Assembly (NCBI RefSeq): GCF_016741855.1
Contig: NZ_JAERRH010000014.1
Coordinates: 124,001 to 188,000, forward strand
Origin: Streptomyces musisoli
GTDB taxonomy: Bacteria; Actinomycetota; Actinomycetes; Streptomycetales; Streptomycetaceae
Direction: 5' to 3'
Length of the DNA: 64,000 nucleotides
Shown here: positions 40,746 to 49,948 of the stretch, in pieces
Numbering within the stretch: position 1 is the stretch's first letter
How the letters are laid out: every line of letters starts with the position of its first letter
The notes under the pieces: model-generated
The model's input: only the letters and a program-made list of their open reading frames with translations
Told to the model about the DNA's origin: nothing
The model's database searches: none
Program-made: the position numbers and the translations under genes

Positions 40746-43250
40746 CACCGCCCGCACCCGGAGCGCCGCCCGTCCCGGCAGGGCGCTGGCCACGAGCGCG
40801 AGGACGCCCGCGATCCCGACGATGCCCACGTAGAGCAGCGGGGTGACCGTCGGCGCGGCCCGGCCCGTCATGCCGACGCTGAACGCGGTGAGCACGGCTA
40901 GGGCGATCCCGCTGCCGAGCGAGGTGGCGAGGAACAGGACGGACAGGGCCTCGGTGCGCAGCATGCGCAGGACCTGCCGCCGGGTCGCGCCGGCGAGGCG
41001 GAGCAGCGCGAACTCCCGGACCCGCTCGGCGACCGACATGGCGAGCGTGTTGACGACGGCGATGGCGGTGAAGGCCAGGACCAGTCCCATGGCGAGGTAG
41101 TTGACCTCGGCGTTCGCCTGCTGCCGGTCGGCCTGCACGGCGTCGGCGTCGGCCGGCGAAAGAATCCGCAGTCCCGGGAACTTACGCAGAGTAGTCGCGA
41201 GTTGTGTCTGTGTACGGGTCGTGGTGACGAGGACGGAGGAGGCGAGCGGGTTGTCGACGTGGTGGGCCACGAGGTCGTGGGCAAAGGTGAGGTCGCCGAA
41301 GCCGAGACCCCGGGCGTAGACGGCCGCGACGGTGAGCGTGGCGGGCGTGCCGTCGCCCAGCGTGAGTTTCAGGGTGCTTCCCGGCTTCAGATGCTGCTGG
41401 TCCGCGGCCAGTTCGCTGACGGCGACGGTGCCGGGACCGAGCCGGTCGAGGGAGCCGGCGGTGACCTCCGGGTCCCAGGTGCGGGTCAGACCCGCGGGGG
41501 TGACCGCTTGCGCGGCGTACTTGTCGAGGCCGACGCGGACGGTCGTACGGACGACCTCGGTGACGGTGTCGTGCCCTGCGCGCAGCCGCTCGGCCGCCTC
41601 GCCGGGGACGCCCAGGCCCTGTCCGGCGACGACCCAGTCGGCCTTGATGCCTTCGCGGGCCTGGGTCCGGGCGGCGTCCCCAAGGGTGGCCTGGACGAAC
41701 AGGACGGTGCAGGTCATGCCGACGAGCAGGGCGAGCGGGGTGACGACGGAGGCCATGCGGGCGGCGTTGCCGCGCAGGTTGGCGGTGGCGAGCCGGCCGC
41801 CGTGACCGGTGAACCGGAGCGGGCCGGCCAGCAGCAGCGCGGCGGCCTTGACCAGGAGCGGGCCGAGCAGGGCGACGGAGGTGGACAGCACGATGACGGC
41901 GAGGAAGGTCACAGGAGTCGAGGCGGGCTCGGTACGCAGAGAGGCGAGGACGACGACGAGGACGACTCCGCCGGCCAGGGAAAGCAGCCCGGCGACGATC
42001 CGGCCCCAGGCGGGCCGGGTGCGCTCGGCCCTGGCTTCGGCGAGGGCCTCGGCCGGGCGGATCCTGGCGATCCTGTGGGAGGCGATCCTGGCTGCCGCCC
42101 AGGCGCCGAGCAGGGTGGCGCCGAGGGCGGCGAGCGGCGGGAAGACACTGACGGTGTGTTCGAGCGTGTCGGGTACGGCGCCGAGTGCGACGAACCGGGA
42201 GTGCAGCCAGCCGCCCAGCAGCAGTCCGAGCAGTGCGCCGGCAGTGCCCGCCGCCGCGCCGACGATCAGCGCTTCCCGGCCGAGCAGCTTGCGGATCTGC
42301 CCGGGGGTGGCGGCGACGGCGCGGAGCAGGGCGAGTTCGCGGTGGCGCTGCTGGACGGTGAGCGCGAAGGTGCCGACGACCACGAGCACCGCAACCAGCA
42401 GCGAGGTGCCGCCCATGGCGCCGCCCATGCTGACCAGCCGGGTGCGGGCGGCAGCGGCGTCCAGGAACTCGACGGGCCCGCGGGCGTCACCGGTGCTGAC
42501 CTGGGCCGTGGTGCCGTGCAGCGCCCGCTCCAGGGCCTGGCGCACCCGCTCGGGGTCGGCTCCCTCGGCCGGCAGTACGCCGAACGCGGTGACCCGTCCG
42601 GGGTGCGCGGCCAGCCGGCGGGCCTCGGCGGCGGAGAAGAACAGTGACGTCTGGTGGCGTACGGAGGTGGCAGGGGTGGCGATACCGGTGATGCGGTAGT
42701 CGCGCGGAGCCTGTGTGGACTGCACGGTGAGGCGGTCACCGGGCCGGAGGCCGGCCCGCTCGGCGAGGTCGCCGTCGATGACGAGGTCGTCCGCGGCCCG
42801 GGGGGCCCGGCCCGCGGTCAGCCGGTACGGGGTCAGCGCGGCGGAGTCCCAGGCATGGCCGTAGGCGGTACGGCCGCCGGTGCCGGCCGGGGTCGACGGC
42901 TGGGCGGGGAAGGTGAGTTCGGGGACGACCCGGGCCACGCCGGGGGTGTGGGCGAGGGTGCTGCGCAGGTGCCCGGGAAGCCAGGCGCGCTCGGCGATGG
43001 GCTTCGCCTTGTGCTTGACCTTGGTCTTGCCCTTCTTGTGCTTGACGGTGGTCCGGTGCACGTACTGGTCGGCGGAGACCACGACGGGGGCGGCGGCGTA
43101 GCGTTCGGTGCGGATGGTGCCACGCAGGCCGGTGTCGAGGAGACTGCCGCAAGCGGTGATCAGGGCCGCCGCGCACATCAGGGCGAGGAAGGCGCCGAGG
43201 AATCCGGCCTTCCGGGCGCGGATGGTTCGCAGGGCGTAGCGCAGCATCAT
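40722..43250 (-). CDS. FtsX/MacB-type ABC transporter permease, no adjacent ATPase
   Basis: An 842-residue permease with two FtsX modules. Helix 1 is within MMLRYALRTIRARKAGFLGA, followed by a large extracytoplasmic domain, three helices, a second periplasmic domain and three helices. LVAVLVVVGTFALTVQQRHRELALLRA and AVVNTLAMSVAERVREFALL are the typical FtsX signatures after helices. The start MMLRY (43250) has GAGAG nine bases upstream; the longer frame is not coding-like. Such permeases usually pair with a LolD/MacB-like ATPase, which is not next to it here. Confidence 0.85.
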   Translation of the reverse strand: MMLRYALRTIRARKAGFLGAFLALMCAAALITACGSLLDTGLRGTIRTERYAAAPVVVSADQYVHRTTVKHKKGKTKVKHKAKPIAERAWLPGHLRSTLAHTPGVARVVPELTFPAQPSTPAGTGGRTAYGHAWDSAALTPYRLTAGRAPRAADDLVIDGDLAERAGLRPGDRLTVQSTQAPRDYRITGIATPATSVRHQTSLFFSAAEARRLAAHPGRVTAFGVLPAEGADPERVRQALERALHGTTAQVSTGDARGPVEFLDAAAARTRLVSMGGAMGGTSLLVAVLVVVGTFALTVQQRHRELALLRAVAATPGQIRKLLGREALIVGAAAGTAGALLGLLLGGWLHSRFVALGAVPDTLEHTVSVFPPLAALGATLLGAWAAARIASHRIARIRPAEALAEARAERTRPAWGRIVAGLLSLAGGVVLVVVLASLRTEPASTPVTFLAVIVLSTSVALLGPLLVKAAALLLAGPLRFTGHGGRLATANLRGNAARMASVVTPLALLVGMTCTVLFVQATLGDAARTQAREGIKADWVVAGQGLGVPGEAAERLRAGHDTVTEVVRTTVRVGLDKYAAQAVTPAGLTRTWDPEVTAGSLDRLGPGTVAVSELAADQQHLKPGSTLKLTLGDGTPATLTVAAVYARGLGFGDLTFAHDLVAHHVDNPLASSVLVTTTRTQTQLATTLRKFPGLRILSPADADAVQADRQQANAEVNYLAMGLVLAFTAIAVVNTLAMSVAERVREFALLRLAGATRRQVLRMLRTEALSVLFLATSLGSGIALAVLTAFSVGMTGRAAPTVTPLLYVGIVGIAGVLALVASALPGRAALRVRAVTVATAKE

Positions 43251-43724
43251 GGGGACGGACTCTCTTCTGTTGTGTGCACGGGTCGTGTCGTGCGCGGCCG
43301 GCCTCCGGCTGATGCGGAAGCCAGGGCCTGGGGCGCGCGTACAGATTCGCCCGTGCGGGCAGGAGAGAGCACTGCGGTGGCCCGGCGTCTTCCGCCGGGG
43401 GTCGTCCCGCCCCTCCGCTGCGGGGGTTGACCCCACCCCCTTGCCCGTCCGAGGTGCCGGTCACCGGCTCCCGTCCCGGAGGGAGCGCAGAAGCGGCCGA
43501 CCCCGACGAGCCGACACAGACCCCCGATGCCCGCGCAACCGACGGAAGCCCCGGCCCCGGGAAGCGTCGGGAGTCGCCGGACCCGCCTCCGGGAAGTGTC
43601 GGAAGCCCCTGGCGCCTTCCCAAGAACCGTCAGTCTTTGGCCCCTACCCGGGAACCGTCAGCCCCCGGCCCGTCCCCAGGAACCTCAGTCCCGCCCCCGC
43701 CCCCGCCCTCGTCCCCGGGGATGG
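43251..43724. repeat. Intergenic: decayed tandem copies of the recX 3' end, and the permease upstream region
   Basis: Read on the minus strand, the recX end GGGGCCGGGGACTTCTGACC is followed by units of about 28-31 bp: GGGCCGGGGGCTGACGGTTC, GGGCCAAAGACTGACGGTTC, GCGCCAGGGGCTTCCGACAC and GGGTCCGGCGACTCCCGACG (43540-43740). Most keep the CTGAC stop-codon context. The rest (43251-43530) should hold the permease promoter; nothing else was recognised. Confidence 0.65.
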
Positions 43725-44546
43725 TCAGAAGTCCCCGGCCCCGTCTTCGAGGTACTCCGTGTCCTCGCCCTCTTCCTCCAGGGCCTGGCGGACGACGCGG
43801 AGGGCCATCCCCTCGGGGTAGCCCTTGCGGGCGAGCATGCCCGCGAGCCGACGGAGCCGCTTGTCGCGGTCGAGGCCACGGGTGGCACGCAGCTTGCGGG
43901 CGACGAGTTCGCGGGCGGTCGCCTCCTCCTGCTCGGAGTCGAGCTGGGCGACGGCGTCGTCGATCAGCGCCGAGTCGACCCCCTTGGTGCGCAGTTCCCG
44001 GGCGAGGGCGCGGCGGGCGAGTCCCCGCCCGTGGTGCCGTGACTCCACCCAGGCGTCCGCGAAGGCGCCGTCGTCGATGAGCCCGACCTCCTCGAACCGT
44101 GACAGCACCTCCTCGGCCACATCCTCGGGGATCTCCCGTTTGCGCAGTGCGTCCGCGAGCTGCTTGCGGGTGCGCGGGGTCCCGGTGAGCAGGCGCAGGC
44201 AGATCGCCCGGGCCCGCTCAGCCGGGTCCCCTGAAGACTCCCCCCGCTCGTCCCTCGCCGAGGAAGGGGCGCCTTCGTCCTCACCGGGCGCGTCCCCGAA
44301 GCCGCGCCGCCGTCGGCCGCGCCCGCGGCCTCCGCCCCGTGCGCCGCTTTCGTCACGGCCGCGGTGCTGCTCACGCTCGCCGTACGCGTCGCGCCCGTCG
44401 TCCCGGTGCCCGTCGTCCCGGTGCCCGTCGTCCCGGTGTCCGTCGTCACCGTCCGGGGCGGAGTCCGGGTAGCCCCCGGTGCCCCTCCCCCGTGGGGCAC
44501 CGGGGGTGGCGTACTCGTACTCGGCCCAGTCGGTTCGTCGCGTCAC
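43725..44546 (-). CDS. recX: Regulatory protein RecX
   Basis: RecX inhibits RecA filament extension. The C-terminal 165 residues are the three-helix-repeat RecX fold (ICLRLLTGTPRTRKQLADAL, VEEVGLIDDGAFADAWVES-like helices, and KLRATRGLDRDKRLRRLAG). The N-terminal 105 residues are charged low complexity with four tandem DDGHR-type units (15-bp DNA repeats at 44393-44452). Length 273 is long because of this tail. GTG 44546 lies three bases after the recA stop, so it is coupled to recA. Confidence 0.92.
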   Translation of the reverse strand: MTRRTDWAEYEYATPGAPRGRGTGGYPDSAPDGDDGHRDDGHRDDGHRDDGRDAYGEREQHRGRDESGARGGGRGRGRRRRGFGDAPGEDEGAPSSARDERGESSGDPAERARAICLRLLTGTPRTRKQLADALRKREIPEDVAEEVLSRFEEVGLIDDGAFADAWVESRHHGRGLARRALARELRTKGVDSALIDDAVAQLDSEQEEATARELVARKLRATRGLDRDKRLRRLAGMLARKGYPEGMALRVVRQALEEEGEDTEYLEDGAGDF

Positions 44547-44549
44547 GGG

Positions 44550-45677
44550 TCAGCTCTTGGCTGCGGCGGCCTTGGGCTTGGTGGCCTTGGCTGCTGCCGG
44601 GGCGGGCGCCGACTTGGCGGCGTCCTCGGCCGCGGTGGTGACCGCCGCGTCGGTACCCGGCTCGGCCGCGGGCTCCTCCGGCCGGACACCCACGCCCAGC
44701 TTCTCCTTGATCTTCTTCTCGATCTCGTTGGCCAGGTCGGGGTTGTCCTTGAGGAAGTTCCGCGCGTTCTCCTTGCCCTGGCCGAGCTGGTCGCCCTCGT
44801 ACGTGTACCAGGCGCCGGCCTTGCGCACGAAGCCGTGCTCCACGCCCATGTCGATCAGGCCGCCCTCGCGGCTGATGCCCTGACCGTAGAGGATGTCGAA
44901 CTCGGCCTGCTTGAAGGGCGGCGCGACCTTGTTCTTGACGACCTTGCAGCGGGTGCGGTTGCCGACCGCCTCCGTGCCGTCCTTCAGGGTCTCGATGCGG
45001 CGGATGTCGATGCGCACCGAGGCGTAGAACTTCAGGGCCCGGCCACCGGTCGTGGTCTCCGGGGAGCCGAACATCACGCCGATCTTCTCGCGGAGCTGGT
45101 TGATGAAGATCGCGGTGGTCTTGGACTGGTTGAGCGCGCTGGTGATCTTGCGCAGCGCCTGGCTCATCAGACGGGCCTGCAGACCGACGTGGCTGTCGCC
45201 CATCTCGCCCTCGATCTCCGCGCGCGGGACGAGCGCGGCGACGGAGTCGATGACGATGAGGTCGAGGGCACCGGAGCGGACCAGCATGTCCACGATCTCC
45301 AGGGCCTGCTCGCCGTTGTCGGGCTGGGAGAGGATCAGGTTGTCGATGTCGACGCCGAGCTTGCGCGCGTACTCGGGATCGAGGGCGTGCTCGGCGTCCA
45401 CGAAGGCGACCTGACCGCCGGCCTTCTGGGCGTTCGCCACGGCGTGCAGGGTCAGGGTCGTCTTACCGGAGGACTCCGGTCCGTAGATCTCCACGACACG
45501 GCCGCGCGGCAGGCCACCGACGCCGAGGGCGACGTCGAGCGCGGTCGACCCGGTCGGGATGACCTCGATGGGCTCCTTCGACCGCTCGCCCATGCGCATG
45601 ACCGCGCCCTTGCCGAATTGCCGTTCAATCTGTGCGAGCGCGGCGTCGAGCGCCTTCTCGCGGTCGGTTCCTGCCAT
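44550..45677 (-). CDS. recA: Recombinase RecA
   Basis: 375 residues. Walker A GPESSGKTTLTLH, Walker B-region LIVIDSVAALVPRAEIEG, L1/L2 loops MGDSHVGLQARLM and FINQLREKIGVMFGSPETT, and an Ala/Lys-rich C-terminal tail as in other streptomycetes. ATG 45677 is chosen because homology begins MAGTDREKALDAAL and GGTGGAA lies upstream. An SOS-type box is 166 bp upstream. recX follows in the same operon. Confidence 0.97.
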   Translation of the reverse strand: MAGTDREKALDAALAQIERQFGKGAVMRMGERSKEPIEVIPTGSTALDVALGVGGLPRGRVVEIYGPESSGKTTLTLHAVANAQKAGGQVAFVDAEHALDPEYARKLGVDIDNLILSQPDNGEQALEIVDMLVRSGALDLIVIDSVAALVPRAEIEGEMGDSHVGLQARLMSQALRKITSALNQSKTTAIFINQLREKIGVMFGSPETTTGGRALKFYASVRIDIRRIETLKDGTEAVGNRTRCKVVKNKVAPPFKQAEFDILYGQGISREGGLIDMGVEHGFVRKAGAWYTYEGDQLGQGKENARNFLKDNPDLANEIEKKIKEKLGVGVRPEEPAAEPGTDAAVTTAAEDAAKSAPAPAAAKATKPKAAAAKS

Positions 45678-45842
45678 GGGTTCCACCCGGTTTGCTTGAG
45701 TCGATCGCTTCACGTCAAAGACGCTAACGCCTGCCACTGACAATGCGCCCCGACGCAGGCCCAGCCTGTGGATAACCGAGGGACATATCCCCGTGAACCG
45801 GGGCGAAATCCTCAACCGAAAGCCTCGCCTGAGCCTCCATGA

Positions 45843-45854
45843 GAATGGATGTTC
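45843..45854 (-). promoter_or_regulatory. SOS (Cheo-type) box upstream of recA
   Basis: On the minus strand GAACATCCATTC, a near match to GAAC-N4-GTTC bound by LexA. The same sequence is, from memory, the one reported upstream of S. lividans recA. The surrounding gap (45678-46183) also holds repeats but no other gene. Confidence 0.75.
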
Positions 45855-46019
45855 GATTTTGGTGTCAAGCGCACCACGCGGTGCGGGGCCTGGCCTCGCG
45901 CGGGGTGGGGCCGGGCTCCGCGCGGGGTGGGCGGAGGTGAACGACGGGGATCGGACGCGGGCCCTCCGCCACGCCCTGCACCGGCTGCCGGCCCGCACCA
46001 CCCGCAGCTTCCCGACGCC

Positions 46020-46107
46020 TTCGCCCCTCTCAGGGGCTTCTCGGGTCACCTGGCGGCGGGCCGCTTCGCCCCTCTCGGGGGCTTCCGGGTCACCCGCGGC
46101 GGGCCGG
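46020..46107. repeat. Two tandem 43-45-bp repeats
   Basis: TTCGCCCCTCTCAGGGGCTT... at 46020-46064 is followed by a copy at 46065-46107 with small differences. The CCCCTCTCGGGGG core can form a hairpin. It lies between recA and a membrane-protein gene. Confidence 0.7.
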
Positions 46108-46183
46108 TCTGCTCCCGGCGGTGTACCCCGGGTGTCTCCGGCGGGACGACGACCGCGCGGGCCGGGCCCGCGAGCCTGGGCCC

Positions 46184-46930
46184 ATGAAGAATCCGCGCGC
46201 CACCGTCGACCGCGTCTGCCACACCACGGGCCTGCTCCTCATCCTGTCCGGCCTCGTCCACCTGGTGGTGTTCGCGGTCGACGGCGGCCCCTGGGACGGT
46301 CCCGTCTCCTGGCGCAAGCCCGTCACCTTCGGGCTCTCGTTCGGGGTGACACTGATCGCGGTCACCTGGGTCACGTCGTACCTGCGGACCGGCGACCGGC
46401 TGCGCGCGGCCCTGCTGCTCGTCTTCGCCGCCGACTGCGTGGTGGAAGTGGGCGGCATCACCCTCCAGGCATGGCGCCGGGCGCCCTCGCACCTGAACAT
46501 GGAGACGCCCTTCGACACGGGGGTGTCCATGACACTGGCGGTGGGCGGCGGCGTCCTGGTCGTCCTGCTGACCCTCTTCGCCGTCGCGTCCTTCCGGCAC
46601 CGGCCGACGGGCCCCGCCGGCATGCCGCTGGCCGTGCGGTCCGGTTTCGCGCTCCTGCTGGTGGCACTGGCCTCGGGTGCGGCGATGATCGCGCGCGGGG
46701 TCGTCCTGACGCGGACCGGACACCAGGAGGCCGCCTACCACTCGACCGCCCCGCTCAAGCCGCTGCACGGAGTGAGCCTGCACGCGGTCCTCGTCCTGCC
46801 CCTGCTCGCCCGGCTGCTGACCCGTACGCCCTGGGGCGAGGGTGTGCGCCGGCGGATCGTGGCCACGGCGGCCGGCTGTTACGCGGCAGCCGTCGCCGTG
46901 GCCGGCCTGTGGGCGGCACTCACGTATTGA
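46184..46930 (+). CDS. Multi-pass membrane protein of unknown function
   Basis: 248 residues with about six to seven hydrophobic helices (TTGLLLILSGLVHLVVF, VTFGLSFGVTLIAVTWV, VGGGVLVVLLTLFAVA, SGFALLLVALASGAAMIA, HAVLVLPLLARLL and a last one at the C-terminus). Conserved-looking DGGPWDGPVSWRKP lies in the first loop. ATG 46184 has only a weak ribosome site. Convergent with the AI-2E-family gene, with a short inverted repeat (GAGGCGGC...GCCGCCT, 46929-46957) between them. Confidence 0.75.
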   Translation: MKNPRATVDRVCHTTGLLLILSGLVHLVVFAVDGGPWDGPVSWRKPVTFGLSFGVTLIAVTWVTSYLRTGDRLRAALLLVFAADCVVEVGGITLQAWRRAPSHLNMETPFDTGVSMTLAVGGGVLVVLLTLFAVASFRHRPTGPAGMPLAVRSGFALLLVALASGAAMIARGVVLTRTGHQEAAYHSTAPLKPLHGVSLHAVLVLPLLARLLTRTPWGEGVRRRIVATAAGCYAAAVAVAGLWAALTY

Positions 46931-46955
46931 GGCGGCGCCGTGCGGCGGGAGCCGC

Positions 46956-48248
46956 CTACGAGGGCTCCTGCCCGCCGGGGCGGCACCCGGCCCACAGCCG
47001 CCGTGCGCGCGTGAGCATCCCGGGACCGCTCGGGCCCCTGCGGCGGTGCCCGTGCACCCGCGGGTCGTCCGTGACGGCGTACCGCTTCACGTACGCCCCC
47101 AGGAACGCCTGGAGCGTGGCCACCGCCGGGATGGCGATCAGCGCGCCGACCGCGCCCAGCAGCGCGGTGCCCGCGATGACCGAGCCGAAGGCGACCGCCG
47201 GGTGGATGTCGACGGTCTTGGCGGTCAGCTTGGGCTGGAGCATGTAGTTCTCGAACTGCTGGTAGATCACGACGAAGACCAGCACCCACACCGCGTACCA
47301 GGGGTTGACGGTGAACGCGATCAGCATCGGCAGCGCGCCCGCGAGGTACGTCCCGATGGTGGGGATGAACTGCGAGACGAGACCCACCCAGACGCCGAGC
47401 ACGGGCGCATACGGCACACCCATGGCCTCGAGCAGGATGTAGTGCGCGATCCCGGAGATGAGCGCCATGAGTCCGCGCGAGTACAGATAGCCGCCCGTCT
47501 TGTCGACGGCGATCTCCCAGGCGCGCAGCACCTCGGCCTGGCGCGCGGGCGGCAGGACGGAGCACAGGGCGCGGCGCAGCCGGGGGCCGTCCGCGGCGAA
47601 GTAGAACGAGAACAGGGCGACCGTCAGCAGCTGGAAGAGCCCGCCGAGCACCTGGGTGGACACATCGAGGACACCGGCCGCGCTGTTCTGCACGTACTTG
47701 CGCAGCCACGCGGAGTGCAGCAGCCCCTCCTGGACGTCCACCCGTCTGAGGTCCGTGTGGAACTTCGCATTGATCCAGTTGATGAGCGAGTCAAGGTAGT
47801 CCGGGAAACCCTCGATCATCTTGATGATCTGGCCGGCCAGCATCGACCCGAGCAGGGTGACGAACCCGGCGGCGACGACGGTCAGCCCGAAGAAGACGAG
47901 GAAGGTGGCGAGCCCTCTGCGCATGCCACGCGCCGCCATCCGGCTCACCGCGGGCTCTATCGCGAGGGCCAGGAAGAACGCGATCAATATGTTGATCAGC
48001 AGTCCGGTCAGCTGGTGGAAGGCCCAGCTGCCCAGCTGGAACGCGGCGATCAGCGCGAGCGCGAGCACCATGGCGCGCGGCAGCCACCGCGGCATCCGGC
48101 CGCCCGGTGCCACGGCGTCGAAGAGCGGGGGCCGGCCGGGCGGGCTCGCAACGGCCGGTGCTGTCTGCCGGGTGGACGGCTCGCCGTCCTCGGCAGTGGG
48201 TGCCAGGGGGTCCTCGTCAGTGGGTGCCACGCGCCCAGTCTCGCCCAC
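46956..48248 (-). CDS. AI-2E family transporter / PerM-like permease
   Basis: 430 residues with about eight helices in the AI-2E/UPF0118 pattern: LLINILIAFFLALAIEPAV, FLVFFGLTVVAAGFVTLLG, then LLTVALFSFYFAADGPRLR and the conserved GVWVGLVSQFIPTIGTYLAG near the middle. Substrate is unknown in actinobacteria; relatives include Na+/H+ antiporters. The N-terminal 50 residues are Pro/Ala-rich and the exact start is uncertain (GTG 48248 or 48230). Confidence 0.88.
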   Translation of the reverse strand: MGETGRVAPTDEDPLAPTAEDGEPSTRQTAPAVASPPGRPPLFDAVAPGGRMPRWLPRAMVLALALIAAFQLGSWAFHQLTGLLINILIAFFLALAIEPAVSRMAARGMRRGLATFLVFFGLTVVAAGFVTLLGSMLAGQIIKMIEGFPDYLDSLINWINAKFHTDLRRVDVQEGLLHSAWLRKYVQNSAAGVLDVSTQVLGGLFQLLTVALFSFYFAADGPRLRRALCSVLPPARQAEVLRAWEIAVDKTGGYLYSRGLMALISGIAHYILLEAMGVPYAPVLGVWVGLVSQFIPTIGTYLAGALPMLIAFTVNPWYAVWVLVFVVIYQQFENYMLQPKLTAKTVDIHPAVAFGSVIAGTALLGAVGALIAIPAVATLQAFLGAYVKRYAVTDDPRVHGHRRRGPSGPGMLTRARRLWAGCRPGGQEPS

Positions 48249-48344
48249 GCCACCGACAACCGGCGCCCACCAGCGATCTTCGTGACAGATCAGTACCGTA
48301 CTGTGGCATTCCGCGTCGGCAAACCCGACATTTCAGCGGCCCGG

Positions 48345-48539
48345 TCAGCGCTTTTCACCCGGCACGTTCATGACCGTGCAGACCACGCGCCAGACGTCCT
48401 TGGCATCCCAGCCGGCGTCCAGCGCCTCGTGCACCGTGCGTCCGCCCAGCTCGGCCATGACGTGATCGCGCGCGAAGGTGTCGGCGTACCCCGGACCGAA
48501 GTGTTCCGCCATCCGCTGCCAGAAGACCGTCAACCGCAT
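48345..48539 (-). CDS. DUF3046 family protein
   Basis: A 64-residue protein, MRLTVFWQRMAEHFGPGYAD at the start and DAKDVWRVVCTVMNVP near the end, matching the small actinobacterial DUF3046 family. It is commonly found near recA, as here. Divergent from the next plus-strand gene. Function unknown. Confidence 0.88.
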   Translation of the reverse strand: MRLTVFWQRMAEHFGPGYADTFARDHVMAELGGRTVHEALDAGWDAKDVWRVVCTVMNVPGEKR

Positions 48540-48619
48540 GACCCCAGTATCCCGCCCCTGGGGGTGGGCCCTGCCCGGGAGGGCCTGCCGAGACCGCTTT
48601 CCGCCCTACGGTCTGACGC

Positions 48620-49564
48620 ATGGCCGAACTAGGAGCTTCCCCACTCCCCTCCACGCCCCCGGCGCGCTCCCCGCTCTTCCGCGCCGAACAGTTCGCGTGG
48701 CTCACCGCGCGCGTGCTGGAGCAGCATCTCTTCGCGTACCACTTCCTGCACGGCAGCCCGGAGGCGGTGGAAGCGGCACTGGACGCCTACCGCAACGAGG
48801 ACGGCGGGTACGGGCACGCCCTGGAGCCCGATCTGCGCGGACCGGTCAGCCAGCCCCTGCACACCGCGCACGCGCTGCGCGTGCTGGACGCGGTCGGGCG
48901 GTGCGGTGGGCAGCGGGTGGAGCGCGTGTGCCGCTATCTGACCGCCGTCTCCACCTGCGACGGGGCACTGCCGGCGATCCACCCCAGCCAGCGCGGGTAT
49001 CCGACGGCGCCGTTCGTCCCGGTCGTCGACGATCCGCCCAGCGATCTGCTGGCCACCGGGCCGGTGGTCGGGCTGCTGCACCGCAACGAGGTCTGGCACG
49101 CCTGGCTGTTCCGGGCCACCGACTACTGCTGGCACGCGGTGGAGAACCTGGAGAAGTCCCACCCCTACGAGGTGGAGGCCGCCGTGACCTTCCTGGACTC
49201 CGCTCCCGACCGCACGCGCGCGCAGGCCGCCGCCGACCGGCTGGGCCGCCTGGTGCGGGAGCAGCGGCTCGCCGTGCTGGACCCAGACCGGCTCGACGCG
49301 TTTCCGGTCGCGTCCGGCTACGCCCCGGGCGAGCACCACTTCCCGCACGACTTCGCCAGGAGCCCTGACTCGCTCGCGCGCGCGTGGTTCACGGACGACG
49401 AGATGGCACGCTCGCTGGATCACCTGGCCGCCGAGCAGCGGGAGGACGGCGGCTGGCCCGTCCGGTGGCGCCAGTGGGCCCCGGCGCCCGCGCTGGAGGC
49501 GCGCGCCCTGGTGACGATCGAGGCGCTGCGCACCCTGAGGGCCCACGGCCGCTTCGTGGGCTGA
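48620..49564 (+). CDS. Alpha-alpha toroid protein (prenyltransferase/terpene cyclase-like repeats)
   Basis: 314 residues with repeated helix pairs and the turn motifs LDAYRNEDGGYGHALEPD and LAAEQREDGGWPVRW, the QW-like pattern of the squalene cyclase/prenyltransferase superfamily. The DxDD or metal-binding catalytic motifs of true cyclases are not evident, so it may be non-catalytic or have another activity. ATG 48620. Confidence 0.7.
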   Translation: MAELGASPLPSTPPARSPLFRAEQFAWLTARVLEQHLFAYHFLHGSPEAVEAALDAYRNEDGGYGHALEPDLRGPVSQPLHTAHALRVLDAVGRCGGQRVERVCRYLTAVSTCDGALPAIHPSQRGYPTAPFVPVVDDPPSDLLATGPVVGLLHRNEVWHAWLFRATDYCWHAVENLEKSHPYEVEAAVTFLDSAPDRTRAQAAADRLGRLVREQRLAVLDPDRLDAFPVASGYAPGEHHFPHDFARSPDSLARAWFTDDEMARSLDHLAAEQREDGGWPVRWRQWAPAPALEARALVTIEALRTLRAHGRFVG

Positions 49565-49639
49565 GCCGGCCCCGTCCGCGGACCGTTCCCTCCCCGTCCG
49601 CGGACCGTGCCGGCCTCGTCCGCCGACCGGCCGGCCCGC

Positions 49640-49948
49640 TCAGCCGCCGACGGCCCGTACGCCCGCCGTCACCACCACGGCCGCCGTGACGACCAGCAGG
49701 AACGGCGCGCGCAGCACCAGTGCCACGGCTGCGGCGCCGAGCCCGGCGGCCCGGGCGTCCAGCACCAGCGCGTGCCCGTCGGCGAACGTCTGCTGGGCCG
49801 TGAGCGCGGCGAGCAGGGCGACGGGCAGCAGGGCGGCGAGTCGCCGCACGTACGGCCGCTCCACGGTGTGCGCCGGCACCAGGAGGCCGGCGAGCTTGAC
49901 GGCGTAGCAGCCGAGGACTGTCACGCCGATCGCGATCCAGGTGTTCAC
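49640..49948 (-). CDS. AzlD-type branched-chain amino acid export subunit
   Basis: 102 residues, about four helices: WIAIGVTVLGCYAVKLAG, LAALLPVALLAALTAQQ, GLGAAAVALVLRAPFLLVV. This is the small partner of AzlC in amino-acid exporters (AzlCD/BrnEF). GTG 49948 has GGAGGGGG upstream and overlaps the azlC stop. Confidence 0.88.
   Translation of the reverse strand: MNTWIAIGVTVLGCYAVKLAGLLVPAHTVERPYVRRLAALLPVALLAALTAQQTFADGHALVLDARAAGLGAAAVALVLRAPFLLVVTAAVVVTAGVRAVGG

Noticed and set aside
46929..46957. Terminator between the membrane protein and the AI-2E-family gene
   Set aside because: Only a 7-8-bp stem with a long loop, overlapping the stop codons; too weak to list as a terminator.
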